A stretch of 64,000 bases of DNA from positions 88,667-152,666 of the forward strand of contig JACRAY010000035.1 in assembly GCA_016213325.1 (NCBI GenBank), given 5' to 3'. Every line of letters starts with the position of its first letter. The stretch's first letter is position 1. A program made the translations under genes and the position numbers. Positions 27,068 through 35,507 of this stretch are shown here, piece by piece. This DNA is from Burkholderiales bacterium. Lineage in GTDB: Bacteria > Pseudomonadota > Gammaproteobacteria > Burkholderiales > Burkholderiaceae_C. The notes under the pieces were generated by a model that was not told where the DNA came from, did no database searches, and saw nothing but the letters and a program-made list of their open reading frames with translations.

Positions 27068-27273
27068 GAGGGGTCCTCCGCGGGGAAGGGCGCGCTCTGG
27101 TAGATCTCGGCCAGTTCGTGCTCCGGCGCCAGCGGCGCCTGCTCCAGCAGCTTCGCGATGCCGAACGTGCGGGCGAAGTGCTGCGCAACGGCCGCTGCAC
27201 GGGCTTCGTCCAGCGGCAAGCCCACGGCCTGCGCAGCGGATTTCACGTACTGGAGGACTTCGGCTTCTTCCAT
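27064..27273 (-). CDS. atzG: AtzG-like small subunit (DUF4089)
   Basis: 69 residues, start MEEAEVLQYVKSAAQ at 27273, two bases after the stop of the ABC ATPase gene. A GatC-like helical protein that wraps around and stabilises AtzE; the pattern YVKSAAQAVGLPLDEARAAA and LEQAPLAPEHELAEIYQS matches DUF4089/AtzG. Its stop overlaps the atzE start by 4 bp. Small enough to be missed by annotation pipelines. Confidence 0.85.
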   Translation of the reverse strand: MEEAEVLQYVKSAAQAVGLPLDEARAAAVAQHFARTFGIAKLLEQAPLAPEHELAEIYQSAPFPAEDPS

Positions 27274-27275
27274 GG

Positions 27276-28268
27276 CTAGAACCCGGGCAGGTGGTCGATG
27301 TGGTGGCAGGCCACGTGGTGGTCGGCGCCGATGGCACGCAACGGCGGCACCCGCGTCTCGCATTCGGGCGTGCCGTGCGGGCAGCGCCCCATGAAGCTGC
27401 AGCGCGCCACCGGCTCGGCGCCGTGCATCTGGATCGGGCTTTGCGGCTCGCCGGGCAGCAGGTGCTGCAGGGCGTCGTGGCCCGAGCCGGGCACCGACGC
27501 CGCCAGCGCCCGCGTGTACGGATGTCGCGGCTTGGCGAACACTTCGGCGGCCGGCCCGCTTTCGACGATGCGCCCGAGGTACATCACGAGTACGCGGTCG
27601 CACAGCAGGCGCACCACGTTGAGGTCGTGCGACACGAACAGGAAGCTCATGCCCAGCTCGCGCTGCAGCGTGGCCAGCAATTGCAGGATGACGACCTGCA
27701 CCGACACGTCGAGCGCCGCCGTCGGCTCGTCCAGCACCAGCAGGCGCGGCCGCAGCACCGCTGCGCGCGCGATGCCGACGCGTGCCTTCTGGCCACCGGA
27801 GAGCTGGTGCGGAAAGCGCGGCAGCAACTCCTGCGGCAAGCCGGTGAGCCGCGCGATCTCTTCGACCTGCCGGCGCACTTCGTCCGCATCCTTCACGCCG
27901 GCCAGCAGGCGCACCGGCTCGGCGATGGTGTCGAAGGCGGTGTAGCGCGGGTTCAGGCTGTCGTGCGCGTCCTGGAACACCATCTGCACGTCGCGCCGCG
28001 ACTTGTGGTCGGGCATCAGGTCGGGCGCGACCAGTGCAAGGTCGGCGCCGAGGAAGCGCACCTGGCCGTCGCTCACCGGCAGCGTGCGTGTGAGCAGCCG
28101 CACCAGCGTGGACTTGCCGCAGCCGGACTCGCCGACCAGCCCCACGGTTTCGCCCGCCTCGATGCGGAAGCTCACGCCGTCGACCGCATGCAGCATGCCC
28201 TTGCCGCCCGGCGTCTTCACCTGGAAGCGCTTGGCCAGGTCCATCACTTCGAGCAGGGCGGCCGTCAC
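27276..28268 (-). CDS. oligopeptide/nickel-type ABC transporter ATP-binding protein (second)
   Basis: 330 residues, GTG start at 28268 overlapping the previous stop. One ABC domain: Walker A GESGCGKST, signature LSGGQKARVGIARA, Walker B RLLVLDEPTAALD, H-loop FVSHDL. The C terminus has the oligopeptide-importer extension with the CxxGRCP-type iron-sulfur-like cysteine motif (ARCSFMGRCPHG). Pairs with the ATPase encoded at 28265-29221. Position between the peptide-type importer and atzG joins transport and hydrolysis genes in one unit. Confidence 0.92.
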   Translation of the reverse strand: MTAALLEVMDLAKRFQVKTPGGKGMLHAVDGVSFRIEAGETVGLVGESGCGKSTLVRLLTRTLPVSDGQVRFLGADLALVAPDLMPDHKSRRDVQMVFQDAHDSLNPRYTAFDTIAEPVRLLAGVKDADEVRRQVEEIARLTGLPQELLPRFPHQLSGGQKARVGIARAAVLRPRLLVLDEPTAALDVSVQVVILQLLATLQRELGMSFLFVSHDLNVVRLLCDRVLVMYLGRIVESGPAAEVFAKPRHPYTRALAASVPGSGHDALQHLLPGEPQSPIQMHGAEPVARCSFMGRCPHGTPECETRVPPLRAIGADHHVACHHIDHLPGF

Positions 28269-29221
28269 TGGTGGCACCTCACTACGTGGGGTCCGTCCAC
28301 CTTCGTCGGCAATGCCTGGCTGCAGGCGGCCGCGCGTTGCCCGCAGCGATCGGCAAACCGGCAGCTTGGCAGGTCCGGCCGCCGCAGGTCGGGCAGGCTC
28401 CCGCCGATAGCCGTCAGCTCCTGCAGCGACGCGCGGCCCACCGGCGTGGCGCCGATCAACAGGCGCGTGTACGGATGGCGTGGCTCGGTGAACAGCGCTT
28501 CGGTCGGGGCCGACTCCACCATGTGCCCGGCATGCATCACCACGATGCGGTCGCACTGCTCGCGGGCCAGCCCGAGGTCGTGCGTGATGAGCAGCGTGGC
28601 CATGCCGCCGGCGCGCGCCTTCTCGCGGATGAGCGCCATGATCGCTGCCTGCGTGGTCACATCCAGTCCCGTGGTCGGCTCGTCGGCAATCAGCAGCTTG
28701 GGCCCGCAGGCCAGGGCCAGTGCGATCATCACGCGCTGGCACAGCCCGCCCGATAGTTCGAAGGGATACGCGTGGTAGCGGCGCGCCGGGTCTGGGATCT
28801 TCATTTCTGCCAGGCAGGCGATGGCGCGCTCGCGGACGTCGGCACGCAGCGTCGTCGTGTGCCGTAAGAGCACGTCCTCGAGCTGGTGCCCGACCTTGCG
28901 GATCGGGTTGAGCGCGACCTTCGGGTTCTGGAAGATCATGGAGACTTCGCGCCCGCGAATCTCCTGCAGGTCGCCCTCGGTCGCCACCAGCAGGTCCATG
29001 CCGTCGAAGTGCGCGGTCCCCTGCGTGATACGCGCCGCCGCATCCGACAAGCCGAGGATGGCGTACGACAGCACGCTCTTGCCGGAACCGGATTCGCCGA
29101 CCAGCCCCACGGTCTCGCCTTTGCCAAGCGCCAGCGACACATCCTCCAGCGCCCGCACGACCCCGTCACGCGTGCGGAACTGCAGCGACAGGTGCTTCAC
29201 GTCGAGCAGGGCCGCCGTCAT
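28265..29221 (-). CDS. oligopeptide/nickel-type ABC transporter ATP-binding protein (first)
   Basis: 318 residues, ATG at 29221. Walker A GESGSGKS, Q-loop MIFQNPKVALNPIRKV, signature LSGGLCQRVMIALAL, Walker B KLLIADEPTTGLD, H-loop LITHDLGLA, and C-terminal cysteine cluster SCRFADRCGQRAAAC. The Cys in the signature position LSGGLCQR replaces the usual Met/Gln and is a minor oddity. Overlaps its neighbours by 4 bp on both sides. Confidence 0.93.
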   Translation of the reverse strand: MTAALLDVKHLSLQFRTRDGVVRALEDVSLALGKGETVGLVGESGSGKSVLSYAILGLSDAAARITQGTAHFDGMDLLVATEGDLQEIRGREVSMIFQNPKVALNPIRKVGHQLEDVLLRHTTTLRADVRERAIACLAEMKIPDPARRYHAYPFELSGGLCQRVMIALALACGPKLLIADEPTTGLDVTTQAAIMALIREKARAGGMATLLITHDLGLAREQCDRIVVMHAGHMVESAPTEALFTEPRHPYTRLLIGATPVGRASLQELTAIGGSLPDLRRPDLPSCRFADRCGQRAAACSQALPTKVDGPHVVRCHQ

Positions 29222-30129
29222 GTGCGTTTCCTCGGGTCGATCAGGTCGCGCAGCCCATCGCCCAGCAGGTTGAAGGTGAAGACGGCCAGCATGAGCACGG
29301 TGCCCGGGAACAGCGCCACCCACCACTCGCCGGAGATGATGTAGCCCGCGCCTTCGGCGACCATGATTCCCCACTCGGCCGCGGGCGGCGCCACGCCGAG
29401 CCCGATGAAGGACAGGCCGGCGGCGTTCAGGATGGCCCAGCCCATGTTGAGCGAGACCTGCACCATCATCGGCGGCAACGCATTGGGCACCAGGTGCACG
29501 AGCAGGATGCGCGCGTCGCCGTTGCCGGCCAGCCGTGCGGCTTCGACGAAGCCGGCGTCGCGCCGCACGTTCACCTCGGTGCGGGCTACGCGGATGTAGA
29601 ACGGCAGGTTCACGACCGCCGTGGCCAGGATGATGTTGGCCACCGAGTTGCCCATGGCGGCGACGATGCCCATGGCCAGTACGAACAGCGGGAAGCTCAT
29701 CACCATGTCGCAGCCGCGCATGATGATGCGTTCCAGCCAGCCGCCGAAGTAGCCGGCGCAGGCACCCAGCAGGCCGCCCACCACGAACGACGCGCCCACG
29801 GCGGACAGCGCGATGATGAAGTCGATGCGGGTGGCGACGACCACGCGCGACAGGATGTCGCGGCCGAGCGCGTCGGTGCCGAACCAGTGGTTCCACGAGG
29901 GCGCGTTGAGAGTCGGGCCGGCGTTGGTCTTCAGCGGGTCGTGGGGCACGATCCAGGGGCCGACGATCGCGAGCAGCACGAAGAGCGCGAACAGGATGGC
30001 GGCGACCAGGGTGAAGGGGTTGTCGGAGAGGACGTAGCGCGCATGGGTCCAGAAGGAACTCCTTTTCGGCGGCGCCTTAGCGGCCGCCACCGGCGGCACC
30101 CACCCGGCCGTTGCGGTCTCCGGCTTCAC
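29218..30129 (-). CDS. oligopeptide/nickel-type ABC transporter permease (DppC/OppC-like)
   Basis: 303 residues, GTG start at 30129. N-terminal cytoplasmic segment, one helix (TLVAAILFALFVLLAIVG), the conserved HWFGTDALGRDILSRV periplasmic-loop motif, then five more helices and the EAA coupling loop EAARLAGNGDARILLVHLVPN. All features of the C-type permease of the peptide/opine/nickel uptake family. Overlaps both neighbours by 4 bp. Confidence 0.93.
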   Translation of the reverse strand: MKPETATAGWVPPVAAAKAPPKRSSFWTHARYVLSDNPFTLVAAILFALFVLLAIVGPWIVPHDPLKTNAGPTLNAPSWNHWFGTDALGRDILSRVVVATRIDFIIALSAVGASFVVGGLLGACAGYFGGWLERIIMRGCDMVMSFPLFVLAMGIVAAMGNSVANIILATAVVNLPFYIRVARTEVNVRRDAGFVEAARLAGNGDARILLVHLVPNALPPMMVQVSLNMGWAILNAAGLSFIGLGVAPPAAEWGIMVAEGAGYIISGEWWVALFPGTVLMLAVFTFNLLGDGLRDLIDPRKRT

Positions 30130-31139
30130 GAGGAAACCCTCACCCGCGGGTCGATCACCACATAGAGCAGGTCGATCACCAGGTTCAGCAGCGTGTACAG
30201 CATCGCCATCGCCAGCACGAAGCCCTGCACCGGCGCGTAGTCGCTCGCTACCAGCGCTTCCAGCGCGAACGAGCCCGCGCCGGGCCAGGCGAACACCTTT
30301 TCCACGATCACGCTCATGCCGAGCAGGAAGGAGAACACCATACCCATCGTTGTCACCACCGGCAGCAGCGCATTGCGCAGCGCGTAGCGCACCAGCACCG
30401 TGGTGGTCGACAGCCCGGAGGCGCGCGCCGTGCGGATGAAGTCGGCCGACAGCACGGCAATCATCGATGCGCGCGTCATGCGCGCGATGGGCGCCAGCAC
30501 GAAGATGCCGAGCGTCAGTACCGGCAGCAACATCTGCTTCGCGCTGGCGACGAACAGCCTGCCGTCGCCCGCAAGCAGGCTGTCGATGGTGTAGAAGCCG
30601 GTAACCGTGGCCGGCGCGGTAAGGTAGGGGTCGAGCCGGCCGATGGGCGATGGCGCCCACCCGAGCAGGAAGTAGAAGACGTACGCCAGCAGCAGGCCGG
30701 TGAAGAAGGTGGGCAGCGAAACGCCCGCGGTGGTGACCAGCCGGCACGCATGGTCGATCCACGAGGTGGGGTGGCGCGCCGCCGCTATGCCCAGCGGGAT
30801 GGCGACCGCCACGGCGAACAGCAGCGAAGCCAGCACCAGTTCCAGCGAGGCGGGCAACCGCGCGATGAGTTCCTCGCGCACCGGCTGCCCGGTGGACAGC
30901 GCCTGGCCCAGGTCGCCGCGGGCCAGCTGCTTCAGGTACAGCCAGAACTGCTCGGGCAGCGTGCGGTTCAGCCCCAGCTTCTCGCGCACCTGCTCCACCG
31001 CTTCCTGCGTACCGGCGGGCCCCGCGAAGAACGCCGCCGGGTCTCCCGGCAGGGCGCGCGTGAGCAGGAAGGTGATGAGCACGATGCCGAAGATGTTCGG
31101 CAGCGCGCCCGCGAGGCGTTTGAGGACCAGCAACGGCAT
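30126..31139 (-). CDS. oligopeptide/nickel-type ABC transporter permease (DppB/OppB-like)
   Basis: 337 residues, start MPLLVLKRLAGALPN at 31139, six predicted helices. Family marks: RALPGDPAAFF near residue 29, LGLNRTLPEQFWLYLKQLARGDLG (the B-permease loop) and the EAA loop IRTARASGLSTTTVLVRYALRNALLP. Starts 5 bp after the binding-protein gene. Acts with the C-type permease and the two ATPases. Confidence 0.93.
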   Translation of the reverse strand: MPLLVLKRLAGALPNIFGIVLITFLLTRALPGDPAAFFAGPAGTQEAVEQVREKLGLNRTLPEQFWLYLKQLARGDLGQALSTGQPVREELIARLPASLELVLASLLFAVAVAIPLGIAAARHPTSWIDHACRLVTTAGVSLPTFFTGLLLAYVFYFLLGWAPSPIGRLDPYLTAPATVTGFYTIDSLLAGDGRLFVASAKQMLLPVLTLGIFVLAPIARMTRASMIAVLSADFIRTARASGLSTTTVLVRYALRNALLPVVTTMGMVFSFLLGMSVIVEKVFAWPGAGSFALEALVASDYAPVQGFVLAMAMLYTLLNLVIDLLYVVIDPRVRVSS

Positions 31140-31144
31140 GGCGT

Positions 31145-32785
31145 TCAGGCGGGGTTGGCGCCCTTGACCAGTTGCCGGTAGTCCGGCTCCAGGTGAAACC
31201 AGTAGGTGTAGCCGGTGATGCCCGGCTGCATCGCCACGTCCATGATCGGCTGCACCAGCGGGATGCGCGGCACCTCTTCGTGCGCCAGCCTGATCATGTC
31301 CTTGACCATGCCGTCGTACAGCGGCTTGCTTTCGGCGAAGCGCGCGTTGGTGATCATCTTGTCCAGCACCGGGTTCTGGTAGCCCATGGTGTTGAACACC
31401 GCGTTCTGCCCGTGGTAGCACCAGAAGAAGAAGTACTCGGGGTAGTTCAGCCAGCCGCCGAAGCGGTTGATGATCATCGGCATGTCCTTCTTCAGCAGCG
31501 CGGCGCGCCAGTTGGCGCCGGGCACCTTGTTCAGCGTGAGCTTGATGCCCAGTTGCGCCAGCGCTTCCTGGATCAGGATGGCGGAGGGTTCGCCGACCGT
31601 TGCGGAGCCGAGGTCGTACGACAGCGTGGTTTCGAACGGGCCCACACCCGACTCCTGCATCAACTGCTTGGCCTTGGCCATGTCGGTCTTGTAGCCGTGC
31701 GGCTGCGGCCAGGCGGGCGCCTTCGGGTCGTTGCCGGCCGCGCCACTCAGCTTGATGCCGCGGCCGTAGAAGGCCGAGTCGAAGATCTTGTCGTAAGGCA
31801 GCGCGTAGGCCACCGCCTGGCGCACCTTCACGTTGTTGAAAGGTGGCTTGGTGGTGTTCATGCCCAGGTAGAACACCGCGTTCTCCACCGGCAGGCTGGT
31901 GACCTTGACCTTGCCCTTGTCGCCCGCGAAGTCGGAGAAGTCCTTGGGCGGCAGCGAGTACGTCATGTCGATGTCGCCGCGCTGCAGCAGCGCGCGGCGG
32001 TTGCCCGCCGAAGGCACGTCGCGCTGGATGATGCGCTTGACCTTGGGCAGCGGCCCGCTCTTCCAGTCGTCGAAGCGTTCCAGCACCAGTTCCTGCCCGG
32101 GCTTCCAGCTCGCCACCTTGTAGGCGCCGCCGCCGGCCTCGTTGACCTTCAGCCACTCGGCGGCCCACGGGTCCTTCTCGGTCGCGTTCTTCTTCGCGAG
32201 CGTCGAGTTGTAGATGGAGGCGACCGGCACGGCCATGTCGGGCATGGACAGCTTGTCCTTGCGCACGAACTTGACGTGGAAGGTGTGCTTGTCCACCACC
32301 TTGAACTGCGCCGGGTCTTCCAGCGAGCCCGCCTTCATCTGGAACGTGGGGAAACCGCCCATGCCGAGCGCGCGGTCGAAGCTCCACTTCACGTCGGTGG
32401 CTGTCACCGGCGTGCCGTCATGGAACTTCGCGTCCTTGCGCAGGTAGAAGGTGACGCCCATGCCGTCGGCGTCCATCTTCCAGCGCTCGGCCAGTTCGGG
32501 CTCGAGCTTCGCGTAGTCGTACATCATCGAGCCGTCGGGCAGCTTCTTGCGGGCATAGGTCATGAGCCGGTCGTAGCAGTTCCACGCCACGCCGTAGCTC
32601 GGGCGGTTGGCGCCCAGGCCGTGGATGTCGAGCATGTTGGGCCCGAACTCGTTGGCCATGATCAGCGTGTCCTTGCGGTCCTGCGCCAGCGCTTCGCCGG
32701 TGGCGAGCGCGGAGGCCGCGACCGGTGTCAGCGAGGCCGCTTTCAGCAGCGAGCGGCGCCGGGTGGAAAAGGGTTGTTTCTTCAT
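31145..32785 (-). CDS. family 5 (peptide/nickel-type) ABC substrate-binding protein, Tat-exported
   Basis: 546 residues. Twin-arginine signal STRRRSLLKAASLTPVAASA with cleavage after ALA near 34. The mature protein has the SBP family 5 lobes, including WKMDADGMGVTFYLRKDAKFHDG-like text (FYLRKDAKFHDGTPVTATDV) and YNSTLAKKNATEKDPW. Family members bind peptides, nickel chelates, opines or small amides. In this operon a urea-derived or opine-like nitrogen compound is plausible but unproven. It lies 15 bp after the atzF stop. Confidence 0.92.
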   Translation of the reverse strand: MKKQPFSTRRRSLLKAASLTPVAASALATGEALAQDRKDTLIMANEFGPNMLDIHGLGANRPSYGVAWNCYDRLMTYARKKLPDGSMMYDYAKLEPELAERWKMDADGMGVTFYLRKDAKFHDGTPVTATDVKWSFDRALGMGGFPTFQMKAGSLEDPAQFKVVDKHTFHVKFVRKDKLSMPDMAVPVASIYNSTLAKKNATEKDPWAAEWLKVNEAGGGAYKVASWKPGQELVLERFDDWKSGPLPKVKRIIQRDVPSAGNRRALLQRGDIDMTYSLPPKDFSDFAGDKGKVKVTSLPVENAVFYLGMNTTKPPFNNVKVRQAVAYALPYDKIFDSAFYGRGIKLSGAAGNDPKAPAWPQPHGYKTDMAKAKQLMQESGVGPFETTLSYDLGSATVGEPSAILIQEALAQLGIKLTLNKVPGANWRAALLKKDMPMIINRFGGWLNYPEYFFFWCYHGQNAVFNTMGYQNPVLDKMITNARFAESKPLYDGMVKDMIRLAHEEVPRIPLVQPIMDVAMQPGITGYTYWFHLEPDYRQLVKGANPA

Positions 32786-32800
32786 GGAGGCTCCTGGTGT

Positions 32801-34519
32801 TCAGGCGGTGAAAGGGGCGGCCGAAAGCGACGCCATGTAGGCGCGCCAGCCGCCGAACGAGGTGATGTCTTCAGCGCCGGTGGTGGCTTCGGCCTCGCAC
32901 AGGAAGCCCTGCACGCTGCGCCCGTCGTCGAGCTTCAGCGTGCCGATCGAAAGCGGCGCAGGAACGAGCGCGACGAACGAGCCGTAGTGCTCCACCGGCA
33001 TGTCCCACACTTCGAGCGCAACGCGGCCGCCGGTGCCTGACGCGGTGCGCAGCAGCCCGGGCTTGCGCGGCACCGTTCCGGGCAGCGCGAAGAAGCGGTA
33101 ATCCGGCGCCGTATGGGCCGTGCCCACCAGCCGCGCCTGCCTTTCGGTGAGCTGGCCATTGAGCGGCATGCCCGAGAGATGGGCCCCGACCACGGCGAGC
33201 TGAACGCGCTGGCCGCCGAGGCCGCCGATGGCCTGCATCGGGGGCAAGGGCTTGCCGGTGGCGCCCTGCGGCAAGCCGGTGGCGTGGTGGAAGCGCTGCC
33301 CCAGGTCGGCCAGCTGCCAGTCGCTGCCGCAGGGCGCTATCAGCGTGATGCCGAAGGGCAGGCCGTCGGGGCGCATTCCGGCCGGCACCGACAACGCGGC
33401 GTGGTCCAGCAAGTTGACGAAGTTGGTGTACGCACCGAGGTTGCGGTTGAGCGCCACCGGGTCGGCCAGCATCTGCCGGATCGTGTAGTGCGTGGGCGCA
33501 GTCGGCACCACCAGCACGTCGATGCCATCCCACATGGCGGCTGCGCGCTGGGCCAGCGTGCGCAGCTTCACCTGCGCCTCGCACCAGTCGGCTGCGCTGT
33601 AGGCCCGACCCGCGGCGATGATGCTGCGCACCGGCTCCACCACGTCGGCTTCGTGCGCGTCGAAGAAGCTGCGCACCGCGGCATAGCGTTCGGCCACCAG
33701 CGCGCTGTCGTACAGCATCGCAGCGGCTTCAGCGAGCGGCGCATAGCCGATGGTGACCGGCTGGCCGCCCAGCTGGCGCAGGCGCGCGACGGCGGTTTCA
33801 AACGCGGCCTGCGCCTGCGCGTCGCCATCGAACGTCAGCGCATCCGGCACGCCGAAGCGAAAGGCCGAAGGAAACGGCTGGTCACACAACGGGGTGCGGC
33901 GCGAATAGGGATCGTCCGCGTCGTAGCCGAGCGCCTGTTCCAGCACCTGTACGGCGACACCCACGCTGCGAGCGAAGATCGACACGCAGTCGACGCTTTG
34001 CGCCGCCGGGACGACACCACGCGTGCTGACCAGTCCTTTCGACGGCTTGAAGCCGACGATGTTGTTCAGCCCCGCAGGCACGCGCCCGGAGCCCGCGGTG
34101 TCGGTGCCCAGCGCGAAGTCGACCTCGCCGGCGGCGACCACATAGGCCGACCCGGAGCTCGAGCCGCCCGACACATAGGCGGGGTCGAACGCGTTGGGCA
34201 CGGCACCAAATGGCGAGCGCGTGCCGTTCAGGCCGCAGGCGAACTGGTCCAGGTTGGTCTTGCCCGCCAGCGCTGCACCAGCATCGAGCAGGCGCCGCAC
34301 CACGCTGGCGTGCGCCGTGGGCTGGTAGGCAAACGCAGGGCAGCCCGCCGTGGTCGGGACCCCGGCGACGTCGATGTTGTCCTTGGCGGCGAACGACAGG
34401 CCGGCAAGCGCCCCGGCTTCACTGGTGCGAAGCGGTTGCGCAAGCCGCGTGATCCAGGCGGCCTCGGCGCGCGCGGGCGCGCCGGCGGCGGCAACTGGGG
34501 TCGGGCGGGCTTGCACCAT
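32801..34519 (-). CDS. atzF: allophanate hydrolase
   Basis: 572 residues: an amidase-signature domain (about 1-430) with Lys46 (FAAKDNIDV), loop GGSSSGS (118-124) and nucleophile in TDTAGSGR (S144), followed by the distinct C-terminal domain of allophanate hydrolases (about 445-565; VGAHLSGMPLNGQLTERQ, GFLCEAEAT). The family hydrolyses allophanate to N-carboxycarbamate, which breaks down to ammonia and CO2. It is the first gene of a 16-gene unit ending at 18468. No urea carboxylase accompanies it, so allophanate must come from biuret/AtzE-type reactions rather than urea, which makes AtzF a better name than the urea-linked DUR1,2-type. Confidence 0.92.
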   Translation of the reverse strand: MVQARPTPVAAAGAPARAEAAWITRLAQPLRTSEAGALAGLSFAAKDNIDVAGVPTTAGCPAFAYQPTAHASVVRRLLDAGAALAGKTNLDQFACGLNGTRSPFGAVPNAFDPAYVSGGSSSGSAYVVAAGEVDFALGTDTAGSGRVPAGLNNIVGFKPSKGLVSTRGVVPAAQSVDCVSIFARSVGVAVQVLEQALGYDADDPYSRRTPLCDQPFPSAFRFGVPDALTFDGDAQAQAAFETAVARLRQLGGQPVTIGYAPLAEAAAMLYDSALVAERYAAVRSFFDAHEADVVEPVRSIIAAGRAYSAADWCEAQVKLRTLAQRAAAMWDGIDVLVVPTAPTHYTIRQMLADPVALNRNLGAYTNFVNLLDHAALSVPAGMRPDGLPFGITLIAPCGSDWQLADLGQRFHHATGLPQGATGKPLPPMQAIGGLGGQRVQLAVVGAHLSGMPLNGQLTERQARLVGTAHTAPDYRFFALPGTVPRKPGLLRTASGTGGRVALEVWDMPVEHYGSFVALVPAPLSIGTLKLDDGRSVQGFLCEAEATTGAEDITSFGGWRAYMASLSAAPFTA

Positions 34520-34532
34520 CTTTGAGCATCCA

Positions 34533-34548
34533 AACTTGTATGCAAGTT
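34533..34548 (-). promoter_or_regulatory. GntR-type operator palindrome upstream of atzF
   Basis: AACTTG-TATG-CAAGTT, a perfect 6-bp inverted repeat around a TATG centre, with the TTGTATGCAA core typical of GntR/FCD operators. It ends 14 bp before the atzF start. I see no strong -35/-10 pair around it. The rest of the 285-bp gap to the divergent response-regulator gene (34520-34804) shows no other gene; the regulator gene has only a weak purine-rich ribosome site. Confidence 0.55.
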
Positions 34549-34804
34549 GAGATGCAAAGGGTATGCCAGCCCCTCATGGAGGATTTCCCGTAGCGCAGGG
34601 CGAGGTCGCAGCGCGCCTTCCAGGTTGGAGCGATCGCATCACCGGCAGGGCCAGTCCGTGCACGCCTTGCGGGAAGTTGTCCTGCGCGCTTGTAAGAACA
34701 GGACGACACGACAACGCGGCCCCGGCTTAGAAGCAAGGTCATCCATTCGGGCCGCCGCGGCTGAATAATCACTGGCACCCAACAAGGATGAAGAGCGCAA
34801 GCAC

Positions 34805-35449
34805 ATGAACGATTCCATCATCAAGGTCGGCATCGTCGACGACCACGCCATCGTCCGCTCGGGACTGCGGCAATTCTTCAACGAACAGGTCGACCTGCGG
34901 GTGATCGGCGAAGCCTCCACCGGCCGCGAAGCCATCGACCTTGTGCGCACGACTGACATGGACGTGCTGCTGATGGACCTGTCCATGCCGGGGCAAAGCG
35001 GCATCGACGCACTGGCGATGATCCGGGCCAAGGCACCGGACGTCGGCATCCTGGTGCTGTCGGGCTATCCCGAAGAGCAATATGCGGTGAACCTGATCCG
35101 CCAGGGCGCGAGCGGCTACCTCAACAAGGGCTGCGAGCCGATGGAGATCGTCAACGCGATCCGCACCGTGGCGCTGGGCCGCCGCTACATTTCACCCGCG
35201 GTCGCCGAGCTGCTGGCACGGCAGCTGAACCGCCCGGAAGCGGGAGCGCCGCACGAGCAGCTGTCGGAGCGCGAGTTCCAGGTGTTCCTCAAGCTCGCCA
35301 AGGGCGAGTCGGCCGGCGACATCGCCAAGGACCTGTCGCTGTCCGTGAAGACCGTGAGCACGTATCGCACGCGGCTGATGGAGAAGATGAACCTGTCGTC
35401 TAACAGTGACCTGACCTACTACGCGCTGAAGAACAAGCTGATCGACTGA
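34805..35449 (+). CDS. NarL/FixJ-family response regulator, orphan
   Basis: 214 residues. Receiver domain with acidic pair Asp12-Asp13, phosphoacceptor Asp58 in LLMDLSMPG and Lys near 108 (YLNKGCEP). C-terminal LuxR-type helix-turn-helix: LSEREFQVFLKLAKGESAGD and DLSLSVKTVSTYRTRLMEKM. No histidine kinase adjoins it, so its partner is encoded elsewhere. The neighbour 58 bp downstream on the same strand is an exported serine hydrolase, a possible target. The form is close to UvrY/GacA-like and BvgA-like regulators. Confidence 0.92.
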   Translation: MNDSIIKVGIVDDHAIVRSGLRQFFNEQVDLRVIGEASTGREAIDLVRTTDMDVLLMDLSMPGQSGIDALAMIRAKAPDVGILVLSGYPEEQYAVNLIRQGASGYLNKGCEPMEIVNAIRTVALGRRYISPAVAELLARQLNRPEAGAPHEQLSEREFQVFLKLAKGESAGDIAKDLSLSVKTVSTYRTRLMEKMNLSSNSDLTYYALKNKLID

Positions 35450-35507
35450 ACGCTGCGGTATATTCTGCGCCGTCGCCGGTCCAAGGAGGCCGGGACCGGA
35501 GCGCAGT

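Noticed and set aside
34520..34804. Possible small gene in the gap between atzF and the NarL-type regulator
   Set aside because: Only short antisense frames without ribosome sites; the operator palindrome is the only clear signal there.
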